Shown one piece after another: positions 33,666 through 42,633 of a DNA stretch of 64,000 bases (the stretch's first letter is position 1; every line of letters starts with the position of its first letter). The notes under the pieces were generated by a model. That model had not been told where the DNA came from. It did no database searches and was given only the letters and a program-made list of their open reading frames with translations. The DNA lies in assembly GCA_036560705.1 (NCBI GenBank), contig DATBQR010000058.1, forward strand, positions 1-64,000, in the 5' to 3' direction. The translations under genes and the position numbers were made by a program. This stretch comes from RBG-16-66-20 sp036560705. Lineage in GTDB: Bacteria; Pseudomonadota; Gammaproteobacteria; Burkholderiales; SG8-39.

Positions 33666-34220
33666 TCAGCCTTCGGCCAACGGCCGCAGGATTTCGTCCA
33701 GCTCGGCCTCGCGGAGGGCTCCCAGCTTGCGGTGGACGACCGCGCCCCGCCGGTCGGCGACCACAGTATAGGGCAGCCCGCCGGAGCCATTGCCCAGCTT
33801 GCGCATCAGGTCCAGGCCATCAGCTTCGGCAAGCAAGATGGGGTATGTAATCTTGAGAGATGCTGTAAATTCGCCGACTTTAGCGGCATTATCTATGGCG
33901 ATGCCGACAATTTCGATACCGGATTCCTTGTATTTCTCCCTTTCTGACACCAGCATCGGAATCTCTTCCCTGCAGGGCGCGCACCAGGTCGCCCAGAAAT
34001 TGCACACCAGGATTCGACCCTGCCATTCGCTGAGCCGCCGCGGTTTTCCGGCAAGGTCGACCAGGGTGGCCCTACGCAGAACGTCGTCTTCGGACTGCGA
34101 CCCCTGCGCTTTTCGTTCCGCGGTCGACTGCGTCAGGACCGGGCCGACCAGAAAGCCGGCCGCAGCCGCCGCGACACCGGCGGCGCCGAGGATCAACGCC
34201 TCACGCCGACCGGGCGTCAT
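33666..34220 (-). CDS. TlpA-family membrane-anchored thioredoxin-like protein
   Basis: 184 aa. A Tat-like or anchor segment (GRREALILGAAGVAAAAAGFLVG) is followed by a thioredoxin fold with WCAPC (Cys80, Cys83) and a cis-Pro in GGLPYTVV. It should reduce disulfides outside the inner membrane, for example in cytochrome c maturation. It overlaps the previous gene by 20 bp if the ATG at 34220 is used; a GTG at 34241 is the alternative. Confidence 0.85.
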   Translation of the reverse strand: MTPGRREALILGAAGVAAAAAGFLVGPVLTQSTAERKAQGSQSEDDVLRRATLVDLAGKPRRLSEWQGRILVCNFWATWCAPCREEIPMLVSEREKYKESGIEIVGIAIDNAAKVGEFTASLKITYPILLAEADGLDLMRKLGNGSGGLPYTVVADRRGAVVHRKLGALREAELDEILRPLAEG

Positions 34221-34827
34221 GAGCCGATTCCACCAACGCACGGACCTCTGCGATCCCGGCGCGCGTAGTCACTCGCCCGGCGAGCGATGTTTTGAGCGCG
34301 GCGCGTTCATCCCGGGGGTCGAATACCGACAGTCGCAGGGCAACCCCCTGCCAGCTTAGCGAGACTACCGCCACGGCACGTGCGCGGTCCCCCGTATAGC
34401 GCCGTTCATCGCTCGCGCTGTAGGCGATGTTGCGCTCGAGGAGAAACAACTCGACCTCCTTGGTGCTTTCCGGAAACAGCTGCAGATCGATCTCGGCGTA
34501 GGGCCCCGCGATGCCGGCGAGCACCGGCCCGGTGAGATACGGATTGAAACTCTCGAAGGCGCGCATGACATCGAGCGCAAGCCGGCGCAGCTCGGCGACC
34601 CGCTCCGGGTGCTCCTCCGGCTGGTAGAGCGCCAGGTAGTCGCGCAGCTCGGCTTCGATCTCGTCGTTGCCCGGAAGCGCCTCGGTATTCGGGGCGCCCA
34701 AGGCGCGCGCTGCCTTGCGTTTGGCGAGCGCGAAGTCGTCGATGCCGTCCTCGGCCATGATGCGGGCGGCCGCGGCCGCGATGCGCGCCCGCATGCCGTT
34801 TTGCCGCGCGTTGTTCCTGCGGCCCAT
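34201..34827 (-). CDS. Conserved hypothetical protein next to mpl
   Basis: 208 aa, no signal peptide or membrane segment. The basic N-terminus (RRNNARQNGMRARIAAAAARIMAEDGIDDF) resembles the first helices of TetR-like DNA-binding domains, but the rest does not. The C-terminal half has alternating strands and helices (GPYAEIDLQLFPESTKEVELFLLERNIAY) that recall a small nucleotidyltransferase-like fold. It is divergent from mpl and coupled to the TlpA-like gene. Function not assigned; the ATG at residue 12 is an alternative start. Confidence 0.65.
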   Translation of the reverse strand: MGRRNNARQNGMRARIAAAAARIMAEDGIDDFALAKRKAARALGAPNTEALPGNDEIEAELRDYLALYQPEEHPERVAELRRLALDVMRAFESFNPYLTGPVLAGIAGPYAEIDLQLFPESTKEVELFLLERNIAYSASDERRYTGDRARAVAVVSLSWQGVALRLSVFDPRDERAALKTSLAGRVTTRAGIAEVRALVESAHDARSA

Positions 34828-34901
34828 CAGCGATTCTCCATGGAAGCAGCGGACGAATTCGTGCGTGAAACCCGTCGGCCGATCATAGCGCAGCGCTCGC
34901 G

Positions 34902-34907
34902 TACAAT
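34902..34907 (+). promoter_or_regulatory. Candidate -10 box (TACAAT) for mpl
   Basis: TACAAT lies 36 bp before the GTG start of mpl, in the 115 bp divergent spacer. No good -35 box stands 17 bp upstream, so this is a weak call. Confidence 0.35.
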
Positions 34908-34942
34908 CGTCCGCTTCCAGGCGTCCCGTTGGCGTTTCCGCA

Positions 34943-36283
34943 GTGCATCTTCACATCCTCGGCATCTGCGGTACCTTCATGGGCGGCATCGCGGCGATCG
35001 CGAAGCAGGCCGGATTTCGCGTGACCGGCTGCGATGCCAACGTTTACCCGCCGATGAGCGACCAGCTCGGCGCCCTGGGCATCGAATTGATTGAAGGTTT
35101 CGGCGCGGACCAGTTGCTCCTTGGGCCGGACCTGTGGGTGGTCGGCAACGTCGTGACCCGCGGCAATCCGCTGATGGAGGCGATCCTTGACCGGGGCGAC
35201 CGGTATGTGTCGGGGCCACAATGGCTTGCGGAGCACCTTCTCATAAGTAAGTGGGTACTGGCTGTTGCCGGCACCCACGGCAAGACAACGACTTCATCGA
35301 TGCTCGCCTGGATCTTGGAGTGCGCCGGCCGAACCCCGGGCTTCCTGATTGGCGGAATCGCCCCCGACCTGAAGGTATCCGCCCGGTCGAGTTCTTCGGA
35401 GTGGTTTGTGATCGAGGCGGATGAGTACGACACGGCCTTCTTCGACAAGCGCTCCAAGTTCGTCCATTACCGGCCCAGGACCGCAATTCTGAACAACTTG
35501 GAGTTCGATCATGCAGACATCTTCGCCGATCTTGCAGACATCGAACGTCAATTTCATCATCTCGTGCGGACTATCCCGAGTTCTGGCCGAATCCTGATCA
35601 ATGCCAGGGATCCTGCGCTGAAGCGAGTGCTCGCACAAGGGTGCTGGACGCCAGTGGAAGAGTTTGGCGGACCCATTGGCTGGGCCGCAGGTGAGCCTGA
35701 TAGGGATGGCGGCTTCGAGGTTGCCTGGCGCGGAAAGGCGGTCGGGCGGCTCGATTGGACCTTGGCCGGGGAGTACAACCGCTTGAATGCCCTCGCGGCG
35801 ATCGCTGCGGCACGTCATGCCGGGGTTGAGCCGGAAATCGCGCTCGGTGCGCTTCAGAGATTCAAAGGTGTGCGGCGGAGACTGGAATTGAAAGGGCGGG
35901 TTCGGGGCGTCGCGGTTTACGACGATTTCGCGCACCACCCGACGGCGATCCGGGAAACCATCGCCGGACTGCGCCAGCGAAGCCGCAGCGGTCGCATCCT
36001 CGCTGTGTTCGAGCCGCGTTCGAACACACTCAAGAAAGGCGTCATGAAGGAGGCGCTCCCGGGGAGTTTTGCGGACGCCGACCGGGTCTATATCTATAAC
36101 GCCGGCCTTTCCTGGGACGCCGGGCCGGTGTTCGCCCCGCTCGGAACCCGCGTCCGATGCGAAACCGACCTGGATGTTCTGGTTGCCGCGATCGCGGCCG
36201 ACGCGAAAGAGGGCGACCAGGTGCTGGTGATGTCGAATGGCGGGTTTGGCGGAATCCACGGCAAGCTGCTCAAGGCGCTTTGA
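34943..36283 (+). CDS. mpl: UDP-N-acetylmuramate:L-Ala-gamma-D-Glu-meso-DAP ligase
   Basis: 446 aa Mur ligase from a GTG. HLHILGICGTFMGGIAAIAKQAGFRVTGCD is the Mpl-type nucleotide fold, GTHGKTTTSSML the ATP loop, and NNLEFDHADIF the metal/His motif. It recycles the murein tripeptide by joining it to UDP-MurNAc in the cytoplasm. Base composition from about 33,800 to 36,100, including this gene, looks less GC-rich than the flanks. Confidence 0.92.
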   Translation: MHLHILGICGTFMGGIAAIAKQAGFRVTGCDANVYPPMSDQLGALGIELIEGFGADQLLLGPDLWVVGNVVTRGNPLMEAILDRGDRYVSGPQWLAEHLLISKWVLAVAGTHGKTTTSSMLAWILECAGRTPGFLIGGIAPDLKVSARSSSSEWFVIEADEYDTAFFDKRSKFVHYRPRTAILNNLEFDHADIFADLADIERQFHHLVRTIPSSGRILINARDPALKRVLAQGCWTPVEEFGGPIGWAAGEPDRDGGFEVAWRGKAVGRLDWTLAGEYNRLNALAAIAAARHAGVEPEIALGALQRFKGVRRRLELKGRVRGVAVYDDFAHHPTAIRETIAGLRQRSRSGRILAVFEPRSNTLKKGVMKEALPGSFADADRVYIYNAGLSWDAGPVFAPLGTRVRCETDLDVLVAAIAADAKEGDQVLVMSNGGFGGIHGKLLKAL

Positions 36284-36288
36284 CCGCG

Positions 36289-36864
36289 ATGCTCGTCTAT
36301 CTGCACGGCTTCAACAGCTCGCCTGCCTCGCACAAGGCCCAGGTGATGAAGGCCCATATGGAGGCGAGGGGGCAGGCGCGGTTCTACGCGTGTCCAGCGC
36401 TGCCGGATACGCCCAGCGAAGCGGTACGCGCGATCGAACGAACGATTGCCGGAAAGGATCCGCACCGGGTGACGTTCATCGGCAGTTCGCTCGGGGGCTA
36501 TTACGCGACCTATCTTGCGGAAAAACTGGGCTGCCGCGCCGCTCTTATCAATCCCGCAGTTACGCCGCATGTCGGTCTCGAGGCTTACCTCGGCATGCAG
36601 AAAAATCTCCACACGGGAGCGCCTTACGAGCTGACGCGGGCGCACCTGGAGGGCTGGCGCGCGTTGTTCGTGGAACGCATCGACCCGGAGCGCTATCTGC
36701 TTCTGGTGGAGACCGGCGACGAGGTGCTGGACTGGCGCGAGGCCGTGCGCAAGTACGAGGGCGCGCGCATGGCGATTCGCCAGGGCGGCGACCATTCGCT
36801 GCAGAGTTTCCCCGAGCACATCAACCGCATCCTCGCATTCGCCGGCGTACCGGCGAGCGGATGA
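36289..36864 (+). CDS. YqiA-type alpha/beta hydrolase (esterase)
   Basis: 191 aa. It begins at once with MLVYLHGFNSSPASHKAQ; the nucleophile is Ser in FIGSSLGGYYATYLAE, and a late Asp (VETGDEVLDW) and His (GGDHSLQSF) complete the triad. This matches the UPF0227/YqiA esterases. It follows mpl by five bases and precedes the RNB nuclease gene by ten. Natural substrate unknown. Confidence 0.85.
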   Translation: MLVYLHGFNSSPASHKAQVMKAHMEARGQARFYACPALPDTPSEAVRAIERTIAGKDPHRVTFIGSSLGGYYATYLAEKLGCRAALINPAVTPHVGLEAYLGMQKNLHTGAPYELTRAHLEGWRALFVERIDPERYLLLVETGDEVLDWREAVRKYEGARMAIRQGGDHSLQSFPEHINRILAFAGVPASG

Positions 36865-36874
36865 ACCTCTGCGA

Positions 36875-38773
36875 ATGAACGTCCTATATGAAGAGGAGGG
36901 CGAGTTCAAGGCCGGCTCGGTTCTCTCGCAAAGCCCCGCGTCTTTCCAGGTCGAAAGCCCGCACGGGCGGCGTTCCAAGATCAAGGCCGCCAATGTCGTC
37001 CTCACGTTCGAGCGGCCTTCGGCCGCGGAGCTGCTCGCGCAGGCGCGCAAATACGCCGACGGGCTGGACACCGACTTCCTCTGGCAATGCCGCAAGGGGG
37101 CCGAATTCGGCTTCCAGGAGCTCGCGCGCGACTATGTCGGCCGCGACCCGGGGCCCGAGGAGGCCGCCGGTGTGCTGTTCAAGCTGCACGCGGCGCCGAT
37201 GTATTTCTATCGCCGGGGGCGGGGCCGTTTTCAGGCGGCGCCCGAGGACACGCTCAAGCTCGCGTTGGCCGGGGTGGAGAAGAGGAAACGTCTGCAGGAA
37301 CAGGTCGCGGGGTGGGTCGCGCAGCTGGCGCGCTTCGAATGTCCGCCCGAGATTGCCCGCCTGCGCGAGGAATTGCTGTACGCGCCGGATCGAGCCAAGC
37401 CCGAAACCAAGGCCCTGGAGCAGGCTTGCGCGGAGGCGGGTCTTTCGGCGGCGCGGCTTTTCGAACGCTGCGGCCTGCTGCCGGACAGCCATGCGTACCA
37501 CCTCGGGCGGTTTCTCCACGAACTTTATCCGCAGGGGGCCGGTTTTCCGGTCCATGAGGCCCCCGTCGTGCCGGCCGATCTGCCGCTCGCGGCATGCACG
37601 CCGTTCAGCCTGGACGATATCGGCACGACGGAGATCGACGACGCGTTCTCGGTCGCGCGCATTTCGGAGGACGAATGGCGCATCGGCATCCACATCGCGG
37701 CGCCCGGCCTCGCGTTCGCGCCCGGGTCGCCGCTGGATGCGATCGCCCGCGAGCGGCTGTCGACCGCCTACATGCCGGGCTGCAAGTTCACCATGCTGCC
37801 GGACGACGCGGTCGGGCGCCTGTCGCTCGATGAAGGGACCGAACGGCCGGCGGTTTCGCTGTACCTGAACGTGGGAGCAAAGGATTTTGCGCTGCGTGGC
37901 CGCCACACGAAGCTCGAGCGCGTGCGGGTCGCCGCCAATCTGCGCCATGCGGGGCACGATGCGCTCAATGCCGCGTTCGAGAAGGGCGAGCGTACCGGGC
38001 TGATCTTCGAGGATGAACTGCGGACGCTGTGGCAGTTCGCCACGGAAATGGAGAAGCGGCGCGGCAAACCGAGCGTGAACGCCGCAAACCTCGACTACGT
38101 GTTCCGGGTCGAAGAGGGGCGGGTGACGATCGAGACGCGCAAACGCGGCGCGCCCCTGGACAAGCTGGTTTCGGAACTGATGATCCTCGCCAACACCAGC
38201 TGGGGCGAACAGCTCGCCGAGAGAGACCTCGCCGGCATCTACCGCGTGCAGTCCTCGGGCAAGGTGAGGCTGAGCGTGCACGCGGAAATGCACGAGGGCC
38301 TGGGCGTGTCCTCCTATGCCTGGATGAGTTCGCCGCTGCGCCGCTACGTGGACCTGGTCAACCAGTGGCAACTGATCGCGGCTACGCGCGGGCAACGGGC
38401 ACCCTTCGCGCGCAATTCCGAGGCATTGCTCGCGGCATTGCGGGCATTCGAAGTCACGACCGCCCGCTACGACGAGTACCAGCGCGCGATGGAGCACTAC
38501 TGGTGCCTGCGCTGGCTGGAGCAGGAAAACGTCGCCGAGACCGAAGCCACCGTCCTGCGCGAAACCCTGGTGCGGCTCGATGGCTTGCCGCTCGCGGTGC
38601 GCGTGCCCTCGCTGCCGGAACTGGAGCCCAGCACCCGGGTGCGGCTGGCGGTCGAACCGCCCGACCTGATCGAACGCACCGTGGCCTGCACCTGGAAGGC
38701 GACGCTCGGGCACGACGGCGCCGACGCGCCAGGCGGGGAAGGGCAGGGCACGCGCGAGCAGAAGCCGCGCTAA
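36875..38773 (+). CDS. RNB-domain 3'-5' exoribonuclease (RNase II family)
   Basis: 632 aa. The catalytic RNB motif is FSLDDIGTTEIDDAFSVARI with the clustered Asp residues that bind Mg; YMPGCKFTMLPDD and SSPLRRYVDLVNQWQL are the other family motifs. The N-terminal part is a short OB-like domain rather than full cold-shock domains, and the C-terminal S1 part is reduced, so it is shorter than RNase R. It degrades single-stranded RNA processively. Confidence 0.9.
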   Translation: MNVLYEEEGEFKAGSVLSQSPASFQVESPHGRRSKIKAANVVLTFERPSAAELLAQARKYADGLDTDFLWQCRKGAEFGFQELARDYVGRDPGPEEAAGVLFKLHAAPMYFYRRGRGRFQAAPEDTLKLALAGVEKRKRLQEQVAGWVAQLARFECPPEIARLREELLYAPDRAKPETKALEQACAEAGLSAARLFERCGLLPDSHAYHLGRFLHELYPQGAGFPVHEAPVVPADLPLAACTPFSLDDIGTTEIDDAFSVARISEDEWRIGIHIAAPGLAFAPGSPLDAIARERLSTAYMPGCKFTMLPDDAVGRLSLDEGTERPAVSLYLNVGAKDFALRGRHTKLERVRVAANLRHAGHDALNAAFEKGERTGLIFEDELRTLWQFATEMEKRRGKPSVNAANLDYVFRVEEGRVTIETRKRGAPLDKLVSELMILANTSWGEQLAERDLAGIYRVQSSGKVRLSVHAEMHEGLGVSSYAWMSSPLRRYVDLVNQWQLIAATRGQRAPFARNSEALLAALRAFEVTTARYDEYQRAMEHYWCLRWLEQENVAETEATVLRETLVRLDGLPLAVRVPSLPELEPSTRVRLAVEPPDLIERTVACTWKATLGHDGADAPGGEGQGTREQKPR

Positions 38774-38814
38774 GGGCCTAAAATGCCCGCAGAACTTCGC
38801 TTCAAGAGGTGATT

Positions 38815-39729
38815 TTGCAGGGAAACGCCGCGAGCCTGCTGCTGGATCCGCGAGAATACTGGAGCGGACTCGACCGCCAGTCCCGTCTGCTTGCGGTATC
38901 GATCGGGGCGTCGATTTTTCTGCATGCAGTCCTGATGACGATCCACTTCAGTTTTCCGGACGCGCTGCGCTGGACATCGGCCAACCAGCCGCTGGAGGTG
39001 ATCCTGGTGAATGCCAAGACGCGCGAGAAGCCGTCTCGCGCCAAGGCGCTCGCCCAGGCGAATCTCGACGGCGGGGGCAACACCGATGAGAAGCGCCGCG
39101 CAGCCAGCCCGCTGCCGGTGACCAATCCGCGCGATCCGGGACGCGACCTGGCCGAGACGCAGCGCCGGCAGCGCGAGCTGGAGGCGCAGCAGCAGCGGCT
39201 CCTCGCGCTGAACCGCGAACTCGGCGCAAAAGTCCCGGCGGAGGCGCAGCACGAAGCGTCGGAGGAGGCCTCGCCGCAGGTTTCGGGCCGCGACATCGCG
39301 GACCGTTCGCTCGCCATGCTGCAGCTGCAGGCCCAGATCGCGCGGCAGACGCAGGCGTACCAGGAGCGTCCGCGCAAGCGTTTCATCGGCGCCAACACCA
39401 GGGAGTACCGCTTCGCGCAGTATGAAGAGGACTGGCGCGCCAAGATCGAGCGCGTGGGAACGATCAACTACCCGGCCGAGGCGCGCGGCAAGCTCTACGG
39501 CACGCTGCGCCTCACGGTGACGATCCGGCCCGATGGCGAAGTGGAATCGATCGACCTGGACCGTTCCTCGGGACTCAAGGTGCTCGACCAGGCCGCGTTC
39601 CGCATCGTGAAGATGGCCGGACCGTTTGCCGCTTTCCCGGCGGACATCCGCAGGGACACGGATCTGCTCGTCATTACGCGCACCTGGTTCTTCGCTCAGG
39701 GCGACAAGGTCTGGACCGAACCCAACTAG
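38815..39729 (+). CDS. TonB-family energy transducer-like protein
   Basis: 304 aa. One N-terminal membrane helix (LAVSIGASIFLHAVLMTIHF), a long charged coiled-coil region (ETQRRQRELEAQQQRLLALNREL) and a C-terminal TonB domain (GTLRLTVTIRPDGEVESIDLDRSSG). GAGGTGAT, a perfect anti-16S match, is placed correctly for a TTG at 38815; the GTG at 38809 lies within it. TAAAAT at 38779-38784 may be the -10 box. No ExbBD genes are near, so the partner is unclear. Confidence 0.82.
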   Translation: MQGNAASLLLDPREYWSGLDRQSRLLAVSIGASIFLHAVLMTIHFSFPDALRWTSANQPLEVILVNAKTREKPSRAKALAQANLDGGGNTDEKRRAASPLPVTNPRDPGRDLAETQRRQRELEAQQQRLLALNRELGAKVPAEAQHEASEEASPQVSGRDIADRSLAMLQLQAQIARQTQAYQERPRKRFIGANTREYRFAQYEEDWRAKIERVGTINYPAEARGKLYGTLRLTVTIRPDGEVESIDLDRSSGLKVLDQAAFRIVKMAGPFAAFPADIRRDTDLLVITRTWFFAQGDKVWTEPN

Positions 39730-39732
39730 CCC

Positions 39733-40536
39733 ATGGCCGATCGCTACGCGGTGATCGGCCATCCGGTCGCGCATTCGAAGTCGCCCTGGATTCACGCTGA
39801 GTTCGCGCGCGCTGCCAACCAGGCCATCGAGTATCAGCGCATCGAAGCGCCGCTGGACGGATTTGCGCGCGCCGTCGATGAATTCCGGGCCGCGGGCGGC
39901 CGCGGCGCCAACGTAACCCTGCCGTTCAAGGGCCAGGCCTTCCAGTATTGCGGGGATGCCGTCAGTGCAAGGGCCCGCGCGGCGGGAGTCGTGAATACCC
40001 TGATCTTCGCGGACAGCGGCGTGCGCGGCGACAACACGGACGGCGTAGGCCTGCTGCGCGACATTGCCGTCAACCTCGGCCGCGCGATTGCCGGCAAGCG
40101 GGTGCTGCTGATGGGGGCGGGCGGCGCGGCGCAAGGGGTGCTGGGTCCCTTGCTGGCGGCGGCGCCGCTGCGGCTCGCCGTCGCCAACCGCACCGGCGCG
40201 AAGGCCCGGGCGCTCGCGCTGCGCTACGGCGCAGCGGCAGGCGGCGGCTACGAGGAATTCGCCGGCGAGCGTTTCGATCTCGTCATCAATGCGACTTCCG
40301 CCGGCCTCGCCGACGAGGCGCCGCGGCTGCCCGCGGGCGCGTTCGCGCCGGGCGCGCTCGGCTACGACTTGGTGTACGGCCGCGACACGCCGTTCATGGC
40401 GGCGGCGCGCGCCGCGGGCGCCCAGGCCTGCGACGGCAGCGGGATGCTCGTCGAGCAGGCGGCCGAGTCGTTCCTGCTCTGGCGCGGGTTGCGCCCGGAC
40501 ACGGCGCCCGTGCTCGCGGCACTGCGCCGGGGCTGA
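39733..40536 (+). CDS. aroE: Shikimate dehydrogenase
   Basis: 267 aa. VIGHPVAHSKSPWIH binds shikimate, the catalytic Lys is in NVTLPFKGQAF, the Asp in RGDNTDGVGLLRD, and the NADP motif is LMGAGGAAQGVLGPL. It reduces 3-dehydroshikimate. It is three bases after the TonB-like gene. Protocatechuate breakdown also passes near 3-dehydroshikimate chemistry, but this copy is in a housekeeping operon. Confidence 0.94.
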   Translation: MADRYAVIGHPVAHSKSPWIHAEFARAANQAIEYQRIEAPLDGFARAVDEFRAAGGRGANVTLPFKGQAFQYCGDAVSARARAAGVVNTLIFADSGVRGDNTDGVGLLRDIAVNLGRAIAGKRVLLMGAGGAAQGVLGPLLAAAPLRLAVANRTGAKARALALRYGAAAGGGYEEFAGERFDLVINATSAGLADEAPRLPAGAFAPGALGYDLVYGRDTPFMAAARAAGAQACDGSGMLVEQAAESFLLWRGLRPDTAPVLAALRRG

Positions 40537-40545
40537 ATCCGCTCC

Positions 40546-41265
40546 GTGGCGAAACGCAAGGCGGACTTCGGGGGCATCGTCCGGAAAACCCTGTGGCTCG
40601 CGCTGGGCGCGCTCGTTGTCGCCGCGCTCGCCGTGCAAGGCTGGTTCTACGCGCAGGTGCTCTGGTTCCGCGTGTACCAGCCGGCACAGACCGCGTTCAT
40701 GGAGGCCCGGCTGCAGAAACTGCGGGAAAAGAATCCCGCTGCGCGGCTGCAGCACCAGTGGGTTCCGTACGACAAGATATCGGCGCAGCTCAAGCGCGCG
40801 GTGGTGGCGTCGGAGGATGCGAAATTCATGGACCATGAAGGCTTCGACTGGGAGGCGATCTCCAAGGCGATCGAAAAGAACGAAAAGAAAGGGAGGGTGG
40901 TATCCGGCGCCTCGACCATCAGTCAGCAGCTCGCGAAGAACCTGTTCCTTTCGGGCGAACGTTCCTACCTGCGCAAGGGACAGGAGGCGGTGATCACCTG
41001 GATGCTCGAATCCACGCTCGGCAAACGCCGCATCCTCGAGCTCTATCTGAATTTCGCGGAGTGGGGCGAGGGGGTATTCGGCGCCGAGGCCGCCGCCAGA
41101 TATCACTTCGGCGGCAGCGCCGGGAGCCTGAACGCTTCCCAGGCAGCCTATCTGGCGGTAATCCTGCCGAGCCCGCGGCGCTACGTGGCCGGCAAGAGCA
41201 CGCCTTTCGTGTCGGGGCGAATCGAGACCATACTCGCGCGCATGCCTGCAGCGCAGATCCCATGA
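40546..41265 (+). CDS. mtgA: Monofunctional biosynthetic peptidoglycan transglycosylase
   Basis: 239 aa from a GTG. One N-terminal membrane helix and the GT51 motifs: the catalytic Glu in VASEDAKFMDHEGFDWEAI and GASTISQQLAKNLFLS. It polymerises lipid II without a transpeptidase domain. aroE-mtgA adjacency is common in Betaproteobacteria. Its stop overlaps the mgtE start (ATGA). Confidence 0.93.
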   Translation: MAKRKADFGGIVRKTLWLALGALVVAALAVQGWFYAQVLWFRVYQPAQTAFMEARLQKLREKNPAARLQHQWVPYDKISAQLKRAVVASEDAKFMDHEGFDWEAISKAIEKNEKKGRVVSGASTISQQLAKNLFLSGERSYLRKGQEAVITWMLESTLGKRRILELYLNFAEWGEGVFGAEAAARYHFGGSAGSLNASQAAYLAVILPSPRRYVAGKSTPFVSGRIETILARMPAAQIP

Positions 41266-42632
41266 CCGAACTGCCGACGCGTCTCGAAGTCGAAGACCTG
41301 CAGCAGAACCTGCAGGCGGTGCAGGAGAGCCTCGCACGGAAGCGCGATCCGGCCGAAATGCGCGCCGAGCTCGACCAGCTACATCCGGCCGATGTCGCGT
41401 ACATCCTGGAAGCCCTGCCGCTGGAGGAGCGGCTGGTGGTCTGGGACCTGGTCAAGGTCGAGCGCGAAGGCGAAATCCTGCTCGAGCTGTCGGAGGCGGT
41501 GCGCGCCTCCCTCATCGCCACCATGGATTCCCGCGAGCTGGTGGCGGCGGCGGAGACTCTCGAGGCGGACGAGATCGCCGACCTGGCGCCCGACTTGCCG
41601 GAGGAAGTGGTCCAGGACGTCATTCGCGCGCTGCCGCAGGAAGAGCGCGTGCTGCTGCGCGCCGCGCTCTCCTACGAGGAGGGAACCGTCGGCGCGCTGA
41701 TGGATTTCGACCAGATCACCGTGCGTGAGGATGTAAGCCTGGAAGCGGCGACGCGCTACCTGCGGGCGCTCGACGAACTCCCGGCGCACACCGACCAGCT
41801 GTTCGTCGTCGACCGGGAGCAGCAGCTGCGGGGCACGCTGCCGCTGGCGCGGCTCATCGTCTCCGATCTCGAGCGCGCGGTCGGCCAGGTGATGGTGCCC
41901 GAGAGCATGAAGCTGCATCCCGAGGACCGCGCCGAGGACGCCGCGCAGGCGTTCCAGCGCTACGACCTGGTGTCGGTGCCGGTGGCCGACCATTTCGGCC
42001 GCCTGATCGGCCGGCTGACGGTGAATGCGGTGATGGACCACATCAAGGAGAAAAGCGCCGAGAGCCAGCTCGCCGAGGCGGGCTTGTCGAAGGAGGAGGA
42101 TGTTTTCGCCTCGGTGTGGAACAGCTTCAAGAACCGCTGGGCATGGCTGGCGGTGAACCTGCTGACCGCCTTCATCGCCTCGCGCGTGATCGGCGCCTTC
42201 GAGGGCTCCATCGCGAAGCTGGTGGCGCTCGCTGCGCTGATGCCGATCGTCGCCGGCATCGGCGGCAATTCCGGCAACCAGACCATCACCATGATCGTGC
42301 GCGCGCTGGCGCTGGGGCAGATCCAGCCGTCCTACTGGAGGAAGCTGGTCGCCAAGGAACTCGGCGTGGCGACCCTCAACGGGGTGATCTGGGGCGGGTT
42401 GCTCGGCATGGCGACCTACCTGCTGTACCGGAATGTCGCCCTGGGCGGCGTGATGGCGCTGGCGATGCTGCTCAACCTGCTGCTCGCCGCAGGGATGGGC
42501 GTCGTGATTCCCTACCTGCGCGCGCGCTTCGGCCGCGATCCCGCGGTCGGTTCCTCGGTGCTGATAACCGCCTGCACCGACTCGGGCGGCTTCTTCATCT
42601 TCCTCGGGCTGGCGACGCTCTTTCTTCTCTGA
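41262..42632 (+). CDS. mgtE: MgtE magnesium transporter
   Basis: 456 aa. An acidic N domain of helical repeats (LHPADVAYILEALPLEERLVVWDLV), two CBS domains (about 140-265) and five membrane helices with the pore motif MPIVAGIGGNSGNQTITM. Cytoplasmic Mg binds between the N and CBS domains and closes the channel. No M-box leader is possible because it is coupled to mtgA. Confidence 0.93.
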   Translation: MTELPTRLEVEDLQQNLQAVQESLARKRDPAEMRAELDQLHPADVAYILEALPLEERLVVWDLVKVEREGEILLELSEAVRASLIATMDSRELVAAAETLEADEIADLAPDLPEEVVQDVIRALPQEERVLLRAALSYEEGTVGALMDFDQITVREDVSLEAATRYLRALDELPAHTDQLFVVDREQQLRGTLPLARLIVSDLERAVGQVMVPESMKLHPEDRAEDAAQAFQRYDLVSVPVADHFGRLIGRLTVNAVMDHIKEKSAESQLAEAGLSKEEDVFASVWNSFKNRWAWLAVNLLTAFIASRVIGAFEGSIAKLVALAALMPIVAGIGGNSGNQTITMIVRALALGQIQPSYWRKLVAKELGVATLNGVIWGGLLGMATYLLYRNVALGGVMALAMLLNLLLAAGMGVVIPYLRARFGRDPAVGSSVLITACTDSGGFFIFLGLATLFLL

Positions 42633-42633
42633 C

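Noticed and set aside
38770..41337. 855-codon open frame on the minus strand
   Set aside because: It is antisense to the TonB-like gene, aroE and mtgA; composition only.
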